Assembly (NCBI GenBank): GCA_947359465.1
Contig: OX375876.1
Coordinates: 84,590,359-84,654,358 of the forward strand
DNA from: Metellina segmentata
Taxonomy: Eukaryota > Arthropoda > Arachnida > Araneae > Tetragnathidae
DNA length: 64,000 nt
Reading direction: 5' to 3'
The notes beneath the pieces were generated by a model. It worked only from the letters and a program-made list of their open reading frames with translations, was not told the origin of the DNA and ran no database searches. Below, in pieces: positions 45,639-58,099 of the stretch (its first letter is position 1; the number at the start of each line of letters is the position of its first letter). The position numbers and the translations under genes are program-made.

Positions 45639-48600
45639 GATATGATTACTTCTCTTTATTTACCAAAGAAAATAAACGGCGGTTGTAGTAAATTTTTAGA
45701 CTGGGGTATGAAAAATTAATCGAATTTAATTGAATTTCAATAGTTTAGTGAAAGCGATTGTTTGTTGAATTGCAGGGGGTTGAATAATTGATTACCAGTT
45801 AACTCTTGTTTACATAGTAAATTCTAGTTTGTGGAAAGTACAATAAAATCATTCCAAGATGGTTCAATATAAAGGTCTTCTATGGTATTAAAAATCTCAC
45901 AGCTGAGGAATTTTCATGTTGCTTCTATCATTCTCAATAATTATAAATACTCTGTACTCATTTGGAAGATCAGGACGTATTGCTACAATAAGGCTGTAAC
46001 TTTTTAAATAGATTCCTAGGAAACTCAGAATTCTCTTCAATTCTTAAGATGACATCCAGTTTCTTCAAGTGTGGTTTAATTGATATTCTACTAGAAAGAG
46101 TGTGTCACAACAAATTTCTTCTCCAGATGTTGTACTTTCTTCGTGGTCAAAGGTGTCGAATTCGCCCATCGCTTATGAATATCTTAAACTGTATTACTAA
46201 GTATTTCTGAAAAATACTCACCATACTCGAACCTTTTTACAAAACAATAGTCAAATCCAGGACTAATGTTGGCAGGTATGCGATTACATTTGTTGGAAAA
46301 ACCACCACATGAAGAATAACTAGACTCAACTCTATATGATCTCCGTCTCTACTTTATTATTGAACAAGAGGTAGAGGAAACGAACGAACATTTACGAAGG
46401 AAGAATATAAAACCGTCCAAATTCATTCCATGGGTGACTGGAAGTATAGTTAGAGGTCATAAATCGTAATCCACAGATATATTCCTACGAATTCTCGGAG
46501 GTCTTACTGATAAACAGACCTATAGGAAGTGCTATGTCCTTTTCTTCGACAAAACAGAAAAACCATTAGTTGTTACATCGGCTATATCGTCGAGCAGTAT
46601 CTATAAAGATTGAAACTGTTGCTCCCGAAACTACCCATAACTAGAGGTGGCAGAGTTCGTCTCTGGCGTGGAATTGGACATTCGGATGAGTCGGCGAGCC
46701 TGAATGGGAGGTGTGATGTCTTCTCTATCTCCCATGGGAGACACTTTGAGAGCTTCCACAATCGGCTCTAACATATATCTATCTCTCTCTCTCTCTCAAA
46801 TATAAGAAGGAAAGTGTATCAGTGAATGCAAGTGTCCAACTCTTTCGAAAAGAAAGAAATCTATTAGTTTGGATATGTAAGAAAATTTAAAAAGCAAAGT
46901 ATACAAATATAATTGATTACAATAGCATTCTATTGCTTTTAAGAAGTAAGGAATTTAACTTAAAAATTTTAAATTTATTTTTTATTTAAAATATTTTTCA
47001 GCATTTAAGGTATTTGCATAAATTTTTAAGTTGCTTAGATATGATGGGAAAATTTTTTTGTGCACTTACACAATACAAGGATGTAAGGATTCCCTTTTTT
47101 TTCGATAAGTAATTTAAAGATACTTTCTAGGTACTACTCAAGATACAAAACATATCTAATTCTAAAATGCATTAATTTCTAGCAAGTTATATTTTTGGGT
47201 TAGTCCATCTGTTTTCAACTCTTCTCATCTCATGGCACACAAACTTATCAATAAAATTGAGCGGCACACCCAAAAATAAGAAATTTTTTTGACAACTTGA
47301 TAAAATAATAGGTATAATTTTGATAGATTTACAAAACATTATAGTAGTTACTTACTCTTTTTGCTCCAAAGTGGTTTAAAAACATATTTTTCAAATATTT
47401 ACTCGTATATTACTTTGTAATAAAAAAATAATGCTCAAAATTATTTATAAGCATATTAAAAATATGACTTTACTTGAAATTATTTGTCACACGCTTTGCA
47501 AAAGTTCAAAGCAATACCACTAAATGAAAAAAAAATCTTACACGATTTAAACCAAATTTCACTAAATGTTTGTGCACACATGATGAAAATCGATGGTTCA
47601 GACGAATGCCGAGAATTTAATAAAACCTTCATTTCATTGTAAACATTATTTTATATTTGATAAAAAAAATTTGGTGATTAATTGTAGGAAATAGTATTTA
47701 AAACTGTCGGGAGCGAATAAAAATTTTATGCTAAAGACACAATTTTGAATTTCGAGATAACATTAATTGTAATTCTTTAGCGCTCTTTTTAAGGATACTA
47801 AATCAAAAATTTTTAATAAAAGTTACCCAATTCTTCTTATTATCACACCTGTCTTGTTTATGATGTTCGTGCATGCGTTTATCCGTCCAACTTTGATAAG
47901 AGACTTTTCCTATATTCTACAAATGTCAACTCGTTTGGATTTGTGCTTTTTAGAGAGATCTGTATAAATATTTAAATTAAAAGTATTTTGTTGTCAGATA
48001 AATATTTTAAAATCAAACACTTTTGTATTTCGTGAATCTTTCTTATTTTTGTGTGCAACTGCATGAGTTTATGGATACATCTTCAGATGTATAGTCGAAT
48101 GCACTCACTGCAAATTCGTTACACTGTAGCAAAATAAACTTGTTTCCACGTCCGCTTTTTTTGTTAGGATTCGTTTTCAGAGAAAGGTTTTGAAGCATCA
48201 GTGATTTCACACTGTAAAAAGTCTTTGGGTGTTATTTTTATTTTCTTTAGTTCCTTCTAGGATACTTTGCTTAGCAAGACGTGTGAAAGACATTGAAACT
48301 TCGTCTTCCAAAATGTACGTGTTGGTGAAGTACGTTTATTATAAGTTACACTGCTAGTACAAAAGGGTTTAAGACTGACTTTAGAAGAGTCCAAAGGAGT
48401 CAAGTGCATCCCTAATATTAAAATATTATATGCTCAGATCGAAACTAAATCAATCTACGAATCTAAATTACAATTATTTGTATCACGGCAAACTTCTTTT
48501 TCTTCCTGAATATTTGTAAGAAAGATTAAATATTCAACTTAATTCTAAAAAGTAGCCGCTTTAACCCCTTTTGCTCTGACAAAGAATATATATAGAGGGG

Positions 48601-49167
48601 GTACTGTATTTAAAGTTCATTCTTGTAATGTTGGTTAAATTCACTATAATACTTCTTCTCCAGAATATGGAGTGGCTAAATGCGCTAGATGCTACCGCTA
48701 ATTTGACTGATTGCCAGTTGCGTAAGATCGGGGGAGCAATATTAAGATCACTGGTGTACTTCTGTTAGCGTGGCCGTGCAATGGATGATTACGACCGTGA
48801 ACCGTCCTGTGGTTGCCTTTAAAAAACGAGTGTGAAGCTCCGTATGAAGAGAAGACTTCGTACTAACGCAAGCGATGCCGTGATAGTAATAGAAGCAGTA
48901 TCGGTTTTCACAGGACTTCAGACAGTTGTTGGAAGTGATGGCATCGCAATGGCCATTCAACTGTTGGATCACCCATAGAAGTGCATGCCACATGTTGCGA
49001 GAGCCATCTGAGAGTGCCAGAAGCGCCATCTATCTTCTTTATTTTGCAAGTGTGAGTCTTCACATCACTTCTTCTACGGATCACCAATTCAGTAAGACGC
49101 GTGAAAGACGCTGTAAGTTGGACAATTAAAAATTACTTAATGTTAGAGAAAGGTTACACTACTACAC
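45639..49167. other. Unassigned, mostly AT-rich stretch
   Basis: 46100-46790 is somewhat richer in GC and ends in a CT microsatellite (about 46780-46798). 47215-47275 holds GGCACAC motifs in both orientations, also hinted at 31.25 kb. 48610-49130 has opposing frames of 67 and 93 residues that I do not recognise. TTTAACCCCTTTTGCTCTG near 48561 resembles a piggyBac-like end but has no partner. Confidence 0.35.
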
Positions 49168-49169
49168 TA

Positions 49170-49748
49170 CCCTACAATAATAGATCGGACAGCAAGATGT
49201 GATGGTATAAGGGAAAGAATACATGTTTTAATAGGGTGGGGGGTGTCCCCCACGTTCTGCAATTACACTAGGAACACTTCTGGGCATACTTTCAACAAGG
49301 TTTTGATACACACAGCTATGGGTATTTATGTCCATTCAAGAATGTCTGAATTGGTTGAATGCAAGAATGTCGCCCTCTCGGCTGTAGATTTCGGACGGGG
49401 TTCCTTGGTCCATTAAGCGTCGCTCTAACTCGTCACACAAATGTTCTATGGGGTTTAGGTCGGGACCCTGTGCACACCAGGAAACACGTCATACATTCAT
49501 ACCTTTTTTACCACTGCTTGACTGAGGCTGCAACATGACCTGAAGTGTTGTCGTCCTGCAAGTAACATTGGTCCATTCCATAAAATTGCCAGAGCGTAGA
49601 AAGAACTTGACTGTCCAAAATGTTCATGCAGGCGTTCAATTGACCAGGAACAACATGCAAAGGTCCCAGGCCATACCACGAAAAACATCCCCAAACAAGT
49701 AGTCGGATTTTATCCAAATCCGCTGACGTCCGGTCTGTTATTGCAGGG
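49170..49748 (-). mobile_element. N-terminally deleted Tc1 element (family M), copy 1
   Basis: The ends CCCTACAATAATAGATCGGAC and the inverse of CCCTGCAATAACAGACCGGAC are flanked by TA (49168-49169 and 49749-49750). The coding strand is minus. From 49725 downward it reads RTSADLDKIRLLVWGCFSW, VPGQLNACMNIL and CYLQDDNTSGHVAASVKQW, the second half of a DD34E transposase. The N-terminal DNA-binding half is missing: the terminal repeat joins directly to the catalytic core. Later changes also disrupt the SPDLNPIEH region. At 579 bp it is less than half the size of a full element. It could be moved only in trans. Confidence 0.8.
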
Positions 49749-49755
49749 TAGTGCA

Positions 49756-50836
49756 TGTGTATTACTACTATAGTAAAAGTTAGTTTTTTGCAGTGGTGGA
49801 TAAGTTCACACCTCTTATGTACAGGTACAAACAGTTAAGTAACAAGTAGATAATAGACGCTTTTATCCGCTTCAATTTTTTTTGTTGCGAAACTTTATTT
49901 TTCCGATTTAATGGAATGTGTCTCCACGCCGAAAAATCGGCGACAGGATATCCAATTTCAACCACGCCAGCCACAAAAACCCAAAACTTCCCATTTAACG
50001 CCCCGTCCTCTTTTTTCGCTCTTGTTTTATTTCCTCTACCTCTAACCACTCTGATGACACATCCTACGTGATGACGACCTAATGTAATAAAACGAGACAC
50101 AAAAAGGTCGGAAGGAAAAGACATCCCGTAGGAAAAGTAATAAAAAATTCACACTGATATAAGGCAAACCTGTCGTTTCATTTTACGTCCCCTCTTTCTC
50201 TGAATGTCCTTTATCTTTCCTAGCCTCCTCATTTTAAACAAGATTATCAAAGCTCAGAAATGGAGGACTCTTCCCCCTTTCTCCGAGTCGCCATCAATGA
50301 AAAAGGAGTTAAAATTTTCGTTCCTCCTTCTCCCGACGTTTTTGTTATCGAATTAGCTCGCTAGGATAAATCTCGACAATTTTTTGCTTAAATATTTGGC
50401 TTCTTTTCGTTTTCACTCGAGAAGTTGATGTTTGACTGTCGAATGGGATTACCGAATCGGGAGGAAAGACCGGAGGAGGAAGTATTTGGGACGGGAGGAG
50501 TGGGTCGAATGTCAACGATTTGGGAGGTAATCCACTGAGGAAGATGGCGGCTCCTTAGATTTATTTTCAAGCGCCTGGGAAGTACTTCAGCGTGTTGAGT
50601 GACTGCATTCTGCAAAACTGAATCAAAAATTGTATCACCCTTGCAGTTAAAAGTAAGTATATAGTCCTAAATCTGCACGAAAAAATGCACATATCTAGAA
50701 TATAGTTCAAAATCCCAGTCCAAGCCAGTGCCACCGAAAATTTGTGCGTGTTGTAAGCGGAGATGGTTCTATTATTCCCTGTGTTAATTTATCTATTTTG
50801 TGTCTTTGTTTGTAAAACATTTCCTTGTGTATACAC
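49756..50836. other. GC-richer unassigned stretch with short frames
   Basis: 49870-50620 is CpG-richer than average. A minus-strand frame of 114 residues (49780-50124, ATG start) and another of 75 residues (50388-50615) have no recognisable domain. A plus-strand ATG at 50260 opens a 34-codon frame (MEDSSPFLRVAINEK...). These could be parts of first exons of a host gene, but no splice pattern supports that. Confidence 0.25.
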
Positions 50837-50838
50837 TA

Positions 50839-51393
50839 CCCTTCAATAGCGGACCGGACACCAGCGGATTTGCATAAAATCCGACTACTTGTTTGGGGTG
50901 TTTTTCGTGGTACGGCCTGGGACCTTTGCATGTTGTTCCTGATCAATTGAACGCCGACGCCTAAGTGAATATTTTGGACAATCAGGTTCTTTCTACGCTC
51001 TGGCAATTTTATAGAATGGACGAATGTTACTTCTAGGACAACAACGCTCTCTGTCATGTTGCAGCCTCTGTCAAGCAGTGGTATCAATATATGGATGCAA
51101 AGCGTCTTCCCTGGCCTGCTCGAGTCCTGACCTGAAACCCCATAGAACATATGTTTGACGAGTTAGAGCGACGCTTACGGACCAGGGTACCACGTCCGAA
51201 ATCGACAGCTGAGCTGACGACATTTTTGCAGCAGGAATGGAAAAAATATCCATAGCTGTGTATCAAAACCTTGTTGAAAGTATGCCCACAAGGGTTGGTA
51301 GTGTAATTACAGAACGTGGGGGATCCCCCTATTAAAGTATGTATTCTTTCCCTTATACCGTCACATTTTGATGCGCAGTCCATTATTGTAGGG
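50839..51393 (+). mobile_element. N-terminally deleted Tc1 element (family M), copy 2
   Basis: TA at 50837-50838 and 51394-51395 flank ends CCCTTCAATAGCGGACCGGAC and the inverse of CCCTACAATAATGGACTG. The coding strand is plus. The sequence passes from the terminal repeat straight into the CAGCGGATTTGCATAAAATC core start, exactly as in copies 1 and 3. The catalytic Asp codons survive in part (ACAACAACGC region), but stops and frameshifts are frequent; for example, the SPDLNP region reads CTGACCTGAAACCCC. The C-terminal block GACGAGTTAGAGCGACGCTT is intact. Confidence 0.8.
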
Positions 51394-51395
51394 TA

Positions 51396-54300
51396 ATGTA
51401 TTTACTTGACTTTGCATTGTTCAGCTTGGCTAAATATGGCCCTTTCGCCATAAAACCCATCCAGAGGGAGGGTGTTTTGTTGAGGTAATGAGTATGGTCT
51501 CAAAGGGGCCTTAATCTTCGGTATTGGCAGTGTTACACTTTATAAATGCTTTGGTATTTGGGCATCATAATTATTTGGAAGATAGGTTTAGTAAGAAGGA
51601 ACTGAAAATTACAATTATTTGAGTGCTAAAGTTTCGGTTTTTGATGCTTAAAAGACTGACACTAAGAAAGATTCAGCCCAAATTTAATTTACTATTTTGA
51701 AATCTTCAAAACATTGAGCTTTGTTTTGAATGAGAACTTGGGAGAGCTTCGAAGCGCTGATCAAAAGCGTTGAAAAGGATAAAAGCTTCTCATAATATGT
51801 AAAAAAAATACACATATAACCCCTGTGCTATAAAATCCAATGCAACCAACCAACAGGAATTTGGCGCATGTTAGATTCCTGTAACTTATCGTGGGAGTTG
51901 TGTTATACCCCTCTCATCTGTGTTAATCAAACTTTCTTGATATGCATGTCCATCTCTTAACGTTCTCTATCCTGTGCTTGGAGCAACGACCAAATATCGG
52001 CCGTGTGCCATAAAGCCAAAACCAACCTAGAGAGAGAGAGAGAGAGAATCATGGATAAAATTTCACTCCACATAATGTTGACTTTAAACGTGATTTATTG
52101 TACACGGAAGGATTTCTTATATAGGCAATTGTTTATGTTTTAATACACATTACATAAATGCATTAAAGTCAATTTTAGTTCCTGCACATTTGGAAACCCA
52201 TATTATCTCATATTTGTGATATTTATTCCCATGTTTGAGTTATTTGGCCACAATTCTAAAATTTCTAGTCGGGGTCTAATGGTTTGGGTATCCTAGCCAC
52301 CCGTTGACCTGCCTTAATCCCATTGTTCGCATTTTTGATGGCCTGGGTCATTAAAAAAAAAGGTTTGGGCTTCTAGGACTTATTTCCCCTGAAAATAAAT
52401 AAAAGTAAACTGCGCAATTTCTAAAAGTTTCGATCTCTGGGCTGCCATCCTACTCGATAGAACTATTTGATCCAAGAAATACTTACAGCAGTTAACGTAA
52501 TGCAATCATAAGTCAAAAGACTAGAGTGAAATATTCACGAAACTCTTTAAGAATCCCGCCCGTGGTTAACTGCAACTTGCCTCGTCCCAGGACGTTCAAT
52601 ATTAATGCAAAGCGATGGATTTGCAGCTGCATACATCTTGGACTTTCTTCAGTGCGAACAAACAGGACAACGACACCCAGAGTCATAATTGCCATGTGAT
52701 GGATGGAACGTCAAATGTGCGTGTGGGGTGTGGTTTCAATTTGTCACGCTCCATCACACGACACAAGACAAATCGTCCTCTGGATAAGACCACACGTGAG
52801 ACTTCAATAACTAATACCCAATAAGAAACTCTCAGGTTTCCACATATGACACTCGTCCATCTTTTTGTCCAGAAGATACACGCGTTTTCTTCAAGTTACC
52901 AAGAAAGACGGATGTTTGCATTAATTATGAATTCGCCGAGTAGGTTATTGTCCTAGGTTTTGCCATGAAACGTCTTACATCATTTTCGTCCTTCACTTCA
53001 TTTAATCTCAGTAAATTGCGTTCAGCTATGTATGTTTCTTCATTCATTTATAGGTTTCTAGTATTTTTATTCTAGACACTTTTTTAAAAGGCGTCATTAA
53101 CAATGAAAGTGGATGACACGGTTTAATTAGTTTGCATGCAACGTGACTATTTTGTTCCAAATCTTGTTTTGGTATCAGTGATAGTCAAGTTAATTTGTGA
53201 TAAATTCCTTCGTTTCCCTTGAAAACTGGATTCTTTCGTATATCCCTTTATTTTAAAAAGTTGTTGTGAAAGGTTCATATCAAAAGATCAATTACCATGC
53301 CACATAAGAATCCAGAGCTCCCCTACTGAATACAAAGCATAATTTTTATATTACTCTACCGATTACCACTGTTAATTAAAATGTGAAGAGTTTTGAACTA
53401 CACAGTGATAAGGCACAGAATGAAACGTCTGTAATGAAAAATGAAAAATAAAACACCGAATAGTGGATAAACTATTATAATTGTGGAAAGTGTTTTTATA
53501 AAACTTGAAAATTGCAAGACTGATACATTTGAAAAGTGGGTTATTTATTGCTGGAAGACCTTAATATGATAGTAACTATTTTTTTAACAACTATATTAAG
53601 AAGTATTTAAAATTTCAATAATTGAAATAACTTTTGAAACAAATTTCATGAATGAGTTCTTTACTGTAAATTTAAAAGGGAACATTTCAAAGGTGCTATA
53701 CTGAGACACACACACATGCACGCTAACATTTCTTCTTTCGATAATACTGTCATAAAAGTATCCGTATCGTGCTATTCTCGTACCTGGAATCACACGGTCA
53801 AGCAAAAATTGTCATTAGAATTGGAATAATGTCTATTGCGAATAAATGTACATCTTATTTGCATAAGGATGGGTCTTCATATTTAAGAAATATTTCCACA
53901 ATTTCAAAGCAACACCCACTCTTGATGTCATAAAAAGATGTTTCCATAACAAAATTACGCTAAATATACATCTTGAAAAAATTCATATGATAAAATTCAA
54001 TAACTAAAAAAACACGAGTAATAAATTTTTTTAAAGTTGGAGTACGGGAACCTTTAGGACACTCTGTACTTCCCAATCTGCACTCGATTCTTCATTTACA
54101 TTTTTTTAAATTAAAGGATACATTTTGTTGTGGTTCTTCAATAGTTTAATATAACATGACTACTGCTACCAGCTTGAGTATTATTTTGGAACCTAGGTAG
54201 GGCATTTTGGTTAAGATTACACTGGAGCAACACAACGAACCATTGGCGACGTTTAGGGATCAAACCAGAATATTTTGAAATGTTTAAGAGAAAGATCCAT

Positions 54301-54516
54301 TTAATGACAGAAAATCTGTAATCAAAAATAGGGGTTACTTTTAAAAAATTGAATTGATACAAAATTTAATATGAAGACGGACACTGAGAAATTAATACTT
54401 ATTTATAGTAGACATTATTAAAAGTCCCATGACTTTTCTTTTTCGGTTTGATTGTTCGAATCCATGGAAAAAGAGGTCTGAAATAATACAATATAGGGTA
54501 ATGTAAATATACACAA
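51396..54516. other. Non-coding stretch with SINE-tail-like motifs
   Basis: GGCTAAATATGGCC with CGCCATAAAACC at about 51429-51461, CTGTGCTATAAAATCC with CCAACCAAC at about 51826-51855, and GACCAAATATCGGCC with GCCATAAAGCC at about 51989-52015 look like three 3' ends of one SINE family; heads were not found. An AG microsatellite follows at about 52030-52047. 52500-52850 is GC-richer with unrecognised frames. 52860-54490 is AT-rich. Confidence 0.4.
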
Positions 54517-55765
54517 CCCTACAATAATGGATCGGATAGCAAAATGTGATGGTATAAGGGAAATAATACATGCTTTAATAGGGGGGTGTCCCCAACGTTC
54601 TGCAATTACACTAGGAACCCTTCTGCAAGGTTCTTCCATACTTTCTGCAAGGTTTTGATACACAGCTATGGATATTTGTGTTCATTACTGCTGAAAGAAT
54701 GTCACCAACTCAGCTGTAGATTTCGGACGTGGTTCCCTGGTCCGTAATAGGGATGCGACATCGATGTTGATGTTTTAAAAACATCTATGTTTTTAACATC
54801 GATGTATTAAGGTCGATGTTTTTGTAACATCGATGTATTAAGGTCGAGGTTTTTGTAACATCGATGTATTAAGGTCGATGTTTTTGTAACATCGATGTTT
54901 ATTCCTGTCGATGTTTTTACGTTGTCGATGTTTTATTTTTAAATGAAAAAAGTACCGTTATAAAAATTTAAAAAATAACCAAGTAGCATAATTTTCATAA
55001 TCAGCAAATTGAACATACTTTTAGACCAAAGTAACCAAGGGTGAAGGGTCTGAAAAGTAGGGATACGACATCGATGTCGATGTTTTCAAAACATTGATGT
55101 TTTAATTTTGAACATCGATGTTTTACTGTCGGTGTCGCATCACTAGGTGCTAAACCAGTTTTAAGAAATAGGGAAAAAAGTTTGAATTCACTGAATTTTA
55201 AAAACATTGATAGTTTGGGGGCGATGCATTATCAACATCGATGTTTCATTCTTAGTTGCTGAACCAGTTTTAAGAAATGGGGGAAAAAGTTTAAGTACAC
55301 TGAATTTTGAACACCAAAAACATCGATGTTTTTGGAACGATGTATTATAAACATCGATGTTTTAATTTGAACATCGATGTTTCAAAACATCGATGTTTTG
55401 CTGTCGATGTAGCATCCCTAGTCCTTAAGCGTCGCTCTAACTCGTCCACCAAATGTTCTATGGGGTTTAGGTCGGGACTCTGAGCAGGCCAAGGAAGATG
55501 TTTTACATCCATATCTTGATACCACTGCTTGACAGAGGCTGCAACATGACATGGAGCGTTGTCGTCCTGGAAGTAACATTCGTCCATTCTATAAAACTGC
55601 CAGAGCGTAGGAAGAACCTGATTGTCGAAAATATTCATGCAGGCGTCGGCGTTCAATTGACCAGGAACAACATGCATAGATTCCGGGCCATTCCACGAAA
55701 AACACCCCTAAACAAGTAGTCGGATTTTTTGCAAATCCGCTGGCGTCCGGTCCATTATTTTAGAG
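54517..55765 (-). mobile_element. N-terminally deleted Tc1 element (family M), copy 3, split by an hAT element
   Basis: The left end CCCTACAATAATGGATCGGA and right end (inverse of CTCTAAAATAATGGACCGGAC, then TA at 55766-55767) frame two parts, 54517-54747 and 55421-55765. The insertion between them duplicated GTCCGTAA. On the minus strand the catalytic half is the best preserved of the three copies. It has CYFQDDNAPCHVAASVKQW, then HLPWPAQSPDLNPIEHLVDEL, with 34 residues between the Asp before Asn and the Glu (DD34E). The Trp expected after EHL is Val. The N-terminal half is missing at the same junction as in the other copies. Confidence 0.8.
54748..55420. mobile_element. hAT-type miniature element rich in ACATCGATGT palindromes, copy 2
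   Basis: It begins TAGGGATGCGACATCGATG and ends CGATGTAGCATCCCTA. The flanks are GTCCGTAA (54740-54747) and GTCCTTAA (55421-55428), an 8-bp duplication with one later mismatch. Comparison with Tc1 family M copy 2, where GGTCCGTAAGCGTCG is uninterrupted, confirms the exact site. The content is the reverse orientation of copy 1 at 23.4 kb: repeated ACATCGATGTTTTT blocks, the same unique middle (AAAGTACCGTTATAAAAATT) and the same internal terminus (TAGGGATACGACATCG at 55058). No transposase is present. Confidence 0.88.
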
Positions 55766-55769
55766 TAGT

Positions 55770-57139
55770 GTACGTAAATGCTTGACTGCATACACAGTCA
55801 TCGAACACAATTTATCTGTATAGTATACACTGCATTCTGTTCATTAGATGCACACAACATTTAGACCTTCTCTAAATCTACTGTCAAGGTGCCAATAAAA
55901 TTAGTTACTCGCATTAAATATTAAAAAAAATTGAGAACATTGAAATTAAGTAAGCAGATATTTCTCTTTCTGTACTTCGTTATCTCTGTTTTTTCTTCAT
56001 TACTTGTTTAGCTTCATTTTTTAATCATAAACAAGGAAAGTTTCATAAACATTGAATCTCAATCTTAAAATTTTACTGTAAAAGCTAGGTTTGTTTTCGT
56101 CGCCATTTTTTTCCCTTAAAATCTACAAATCTTTTTTTTTACGATGGACGAAAAAAACGTTGGTACACTGTGAGAGTATTAGCTTTGAAAAAAGAAAGAA
56201 CTATGCTTGGGGTGTTTTATTTTCTCCTTCGAAAGTATGAAAAACAGCTTTACGAGTTGCATGCAAATTTCCCCGACTTTCTGCTTTCGTATAGAAAACG
56301 CTTTAAAATTTCAGCAATTTCACAGAGCAACGGCGGAAATTTTTATTCTTTCCACCGATTATTTATTTCTTCTTTTTTTCTGTACCGTTTTAAACTGCCG
56401 CATTTCCATGCCCATGCAAATGAAACTAGATTTCGAACTACAGCTAAAAATGTTTAACATCTTAATGTCCATGGAGTTTAAAGAACGCTTAGAATTTCTT
56501 CTGTCCAACATTTTGATACTTTGAACGAAGGGGATACTGGAATACTAACAGCATTTTAAAAAAAAGTAAAGATAAATTACATTTTATTATCGTGTTTCTT
56601 TCGTTACTGCTATTCTAACAAAAAATTACTCGGAACCATGACTATCATGATGCATTTTAAATGTTTTTTTTTTTTTCAAATCGTTATTCTTGTCTTGTAT
56701 CAAAATAAATCTGTGCTATTTCATTCATTCGAACCACATCAAAGAATGTAGTTCCAGGCAAATACTAAGTAAAGAAGTGAAGATAATTATCATATATGCT
56801 TGTATCAATTTTTAAATAAAATTGATCTATATTATTGCCATATAGAAATAATTAAAATTTCGAGAGGAAATGAAATTCAAAGGTTTATTTGGAAATAGAG
56901 AAATATAAACAGATGAAGTAGAATGATAGATAAATATTAAATATAAAAAAACATTATTTGATGTTTAGGGATTTGTTACAAATGCGTCTTTAAAGTTATT
57001 TACGATTCCATACAAAATAAAATGAATAAATTTAATGAAAATATTGTTACAGAAAAATAGTTATCATCAGCCATCAAAGTCAAAGGTGTTTTGGAACTTT
57101 TAACTCAATTTCGGGACCGTGGAAGCCCCATTGAATGAG
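55770..57139. other. AT-rich non-coding stretch
   Basis: Overlapping frames at 56170-56524 have no recognisable domain and are AT-driven. No repeats or ends were seen. Confidence 0.4.
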
Positions 57140-57410
57140 TAACGGATTAGAAACCGAAGGGTTTCGATTTCAAATGCAACAAAAGACCGTTGTGTACAAA
57201 TGGAGCTGCTCCAAGTTAAACCTTCGGTGGCCTCAAATGTCCTCAAGTTGGAGTGGTGTGGACGTTTGGAGAATGGGATGCCAGCTCTGATGTTAACCTC
57301 GTCATCCGATCGGGGTTCAATATTACAAGGCATTGTCCTCAGATTATTCTTTTGGATGTATCCCGAACTGTTACCACTAGCTCGTTGTGTGGATCCAGCG
57401 TAACGTTATC
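57140..57410 (+). mobile_element. SINE of family S, diverged
   Basis: GTCCTCAAGTTGGAGTGGTG, GACGTTTGGAGAATGGGATG, CTCGTCATCCGATCGGGGTT and GTCCTCAGATT follow in the same order as the blocks of the SINE at 11251-11540. The head has a weak B box (AGGGTTTCGATTTC near 57158). No tail or target-site duplication was found. Overlapping frames here are part of the SINE. Confidence 0.6.
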
Positions 57411-57419
57411 TATCTACCT

Positions 57420-58090
57420 ACAATTTCTATTCTTTCAATTATTTATCCCTTTCACAGTTCCTCACGAGGTTTGCACGTTCTAAAATTTTTAAACATCAAA
57501 AAATCTTCAACGATTTTGCTGTTTTAACTTTCTTATTAGTTTTTTAAATAACATGTTTTGATAGCAAACAAGCTATTATTTCGAATATTTTTTCGATTAT
57601 TATATCGAACCTTTTTTTTTTCATAATTTTACATTAATTTGACAGTGCAAAACATAACATTTCAAAAGATGAAAAATGCTAAATAAAATAATACTGAGTT
57701 TTTTCTGTGCTTTTTATATTACTCTATAGGTGTCTCCAAAGCGTTGCCGTACATCTATATTATGTTTAGGTTCTCATCAACCGAATTGCCACTCGTGAGA
57801 AAAATCAGCAATTCAAATTTTACAATAAAAAATTTTATGTAATTAGTAAGTCTTTCAATTTCTTCTATCTGAAAAACTTTTGGCCCCCAAATTTATTTTC
57901 CCGCCTATTTAAGGAACTTTGAGACTAGGAAAGGATAAAAAAAAGCATATTTATGCGGAGTTAGTCTATTTGAGAAATAACTGTTCTAGTCGGGATGAAG
58001 TTTAATCATCTTGTCGTAAAAATTTATCAATAATAAGAATATATAAATGAAACCATACGGCGTAAGTTGAATCAGTTGTAGCCAATAGAT
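57420..58090. other. AT-rich non-coding stretch
   Basis: Nothing recognisable was found in this stretch. Confidence 0.4.
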
Positions 58091-58099
58091 TTATCTCAT

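Noticed and set aside
48558..48580. TTAACCCCTTTTGC as a second piggyBac end
   Set aside because: No inverse end with TTAA was found nearby and the match covers only the first six bases.
49780..50124. 114-residue minus-strand frame starting with ATG
   Set aside because: No recognisable family; the length is explicable by the locally higher GC content lowering stop frequency.
54418..54663. 81-residue minus-strand frame
   Set aside because: It is the last part of the family M transposase read through the terminal repeat into flanking DNA.
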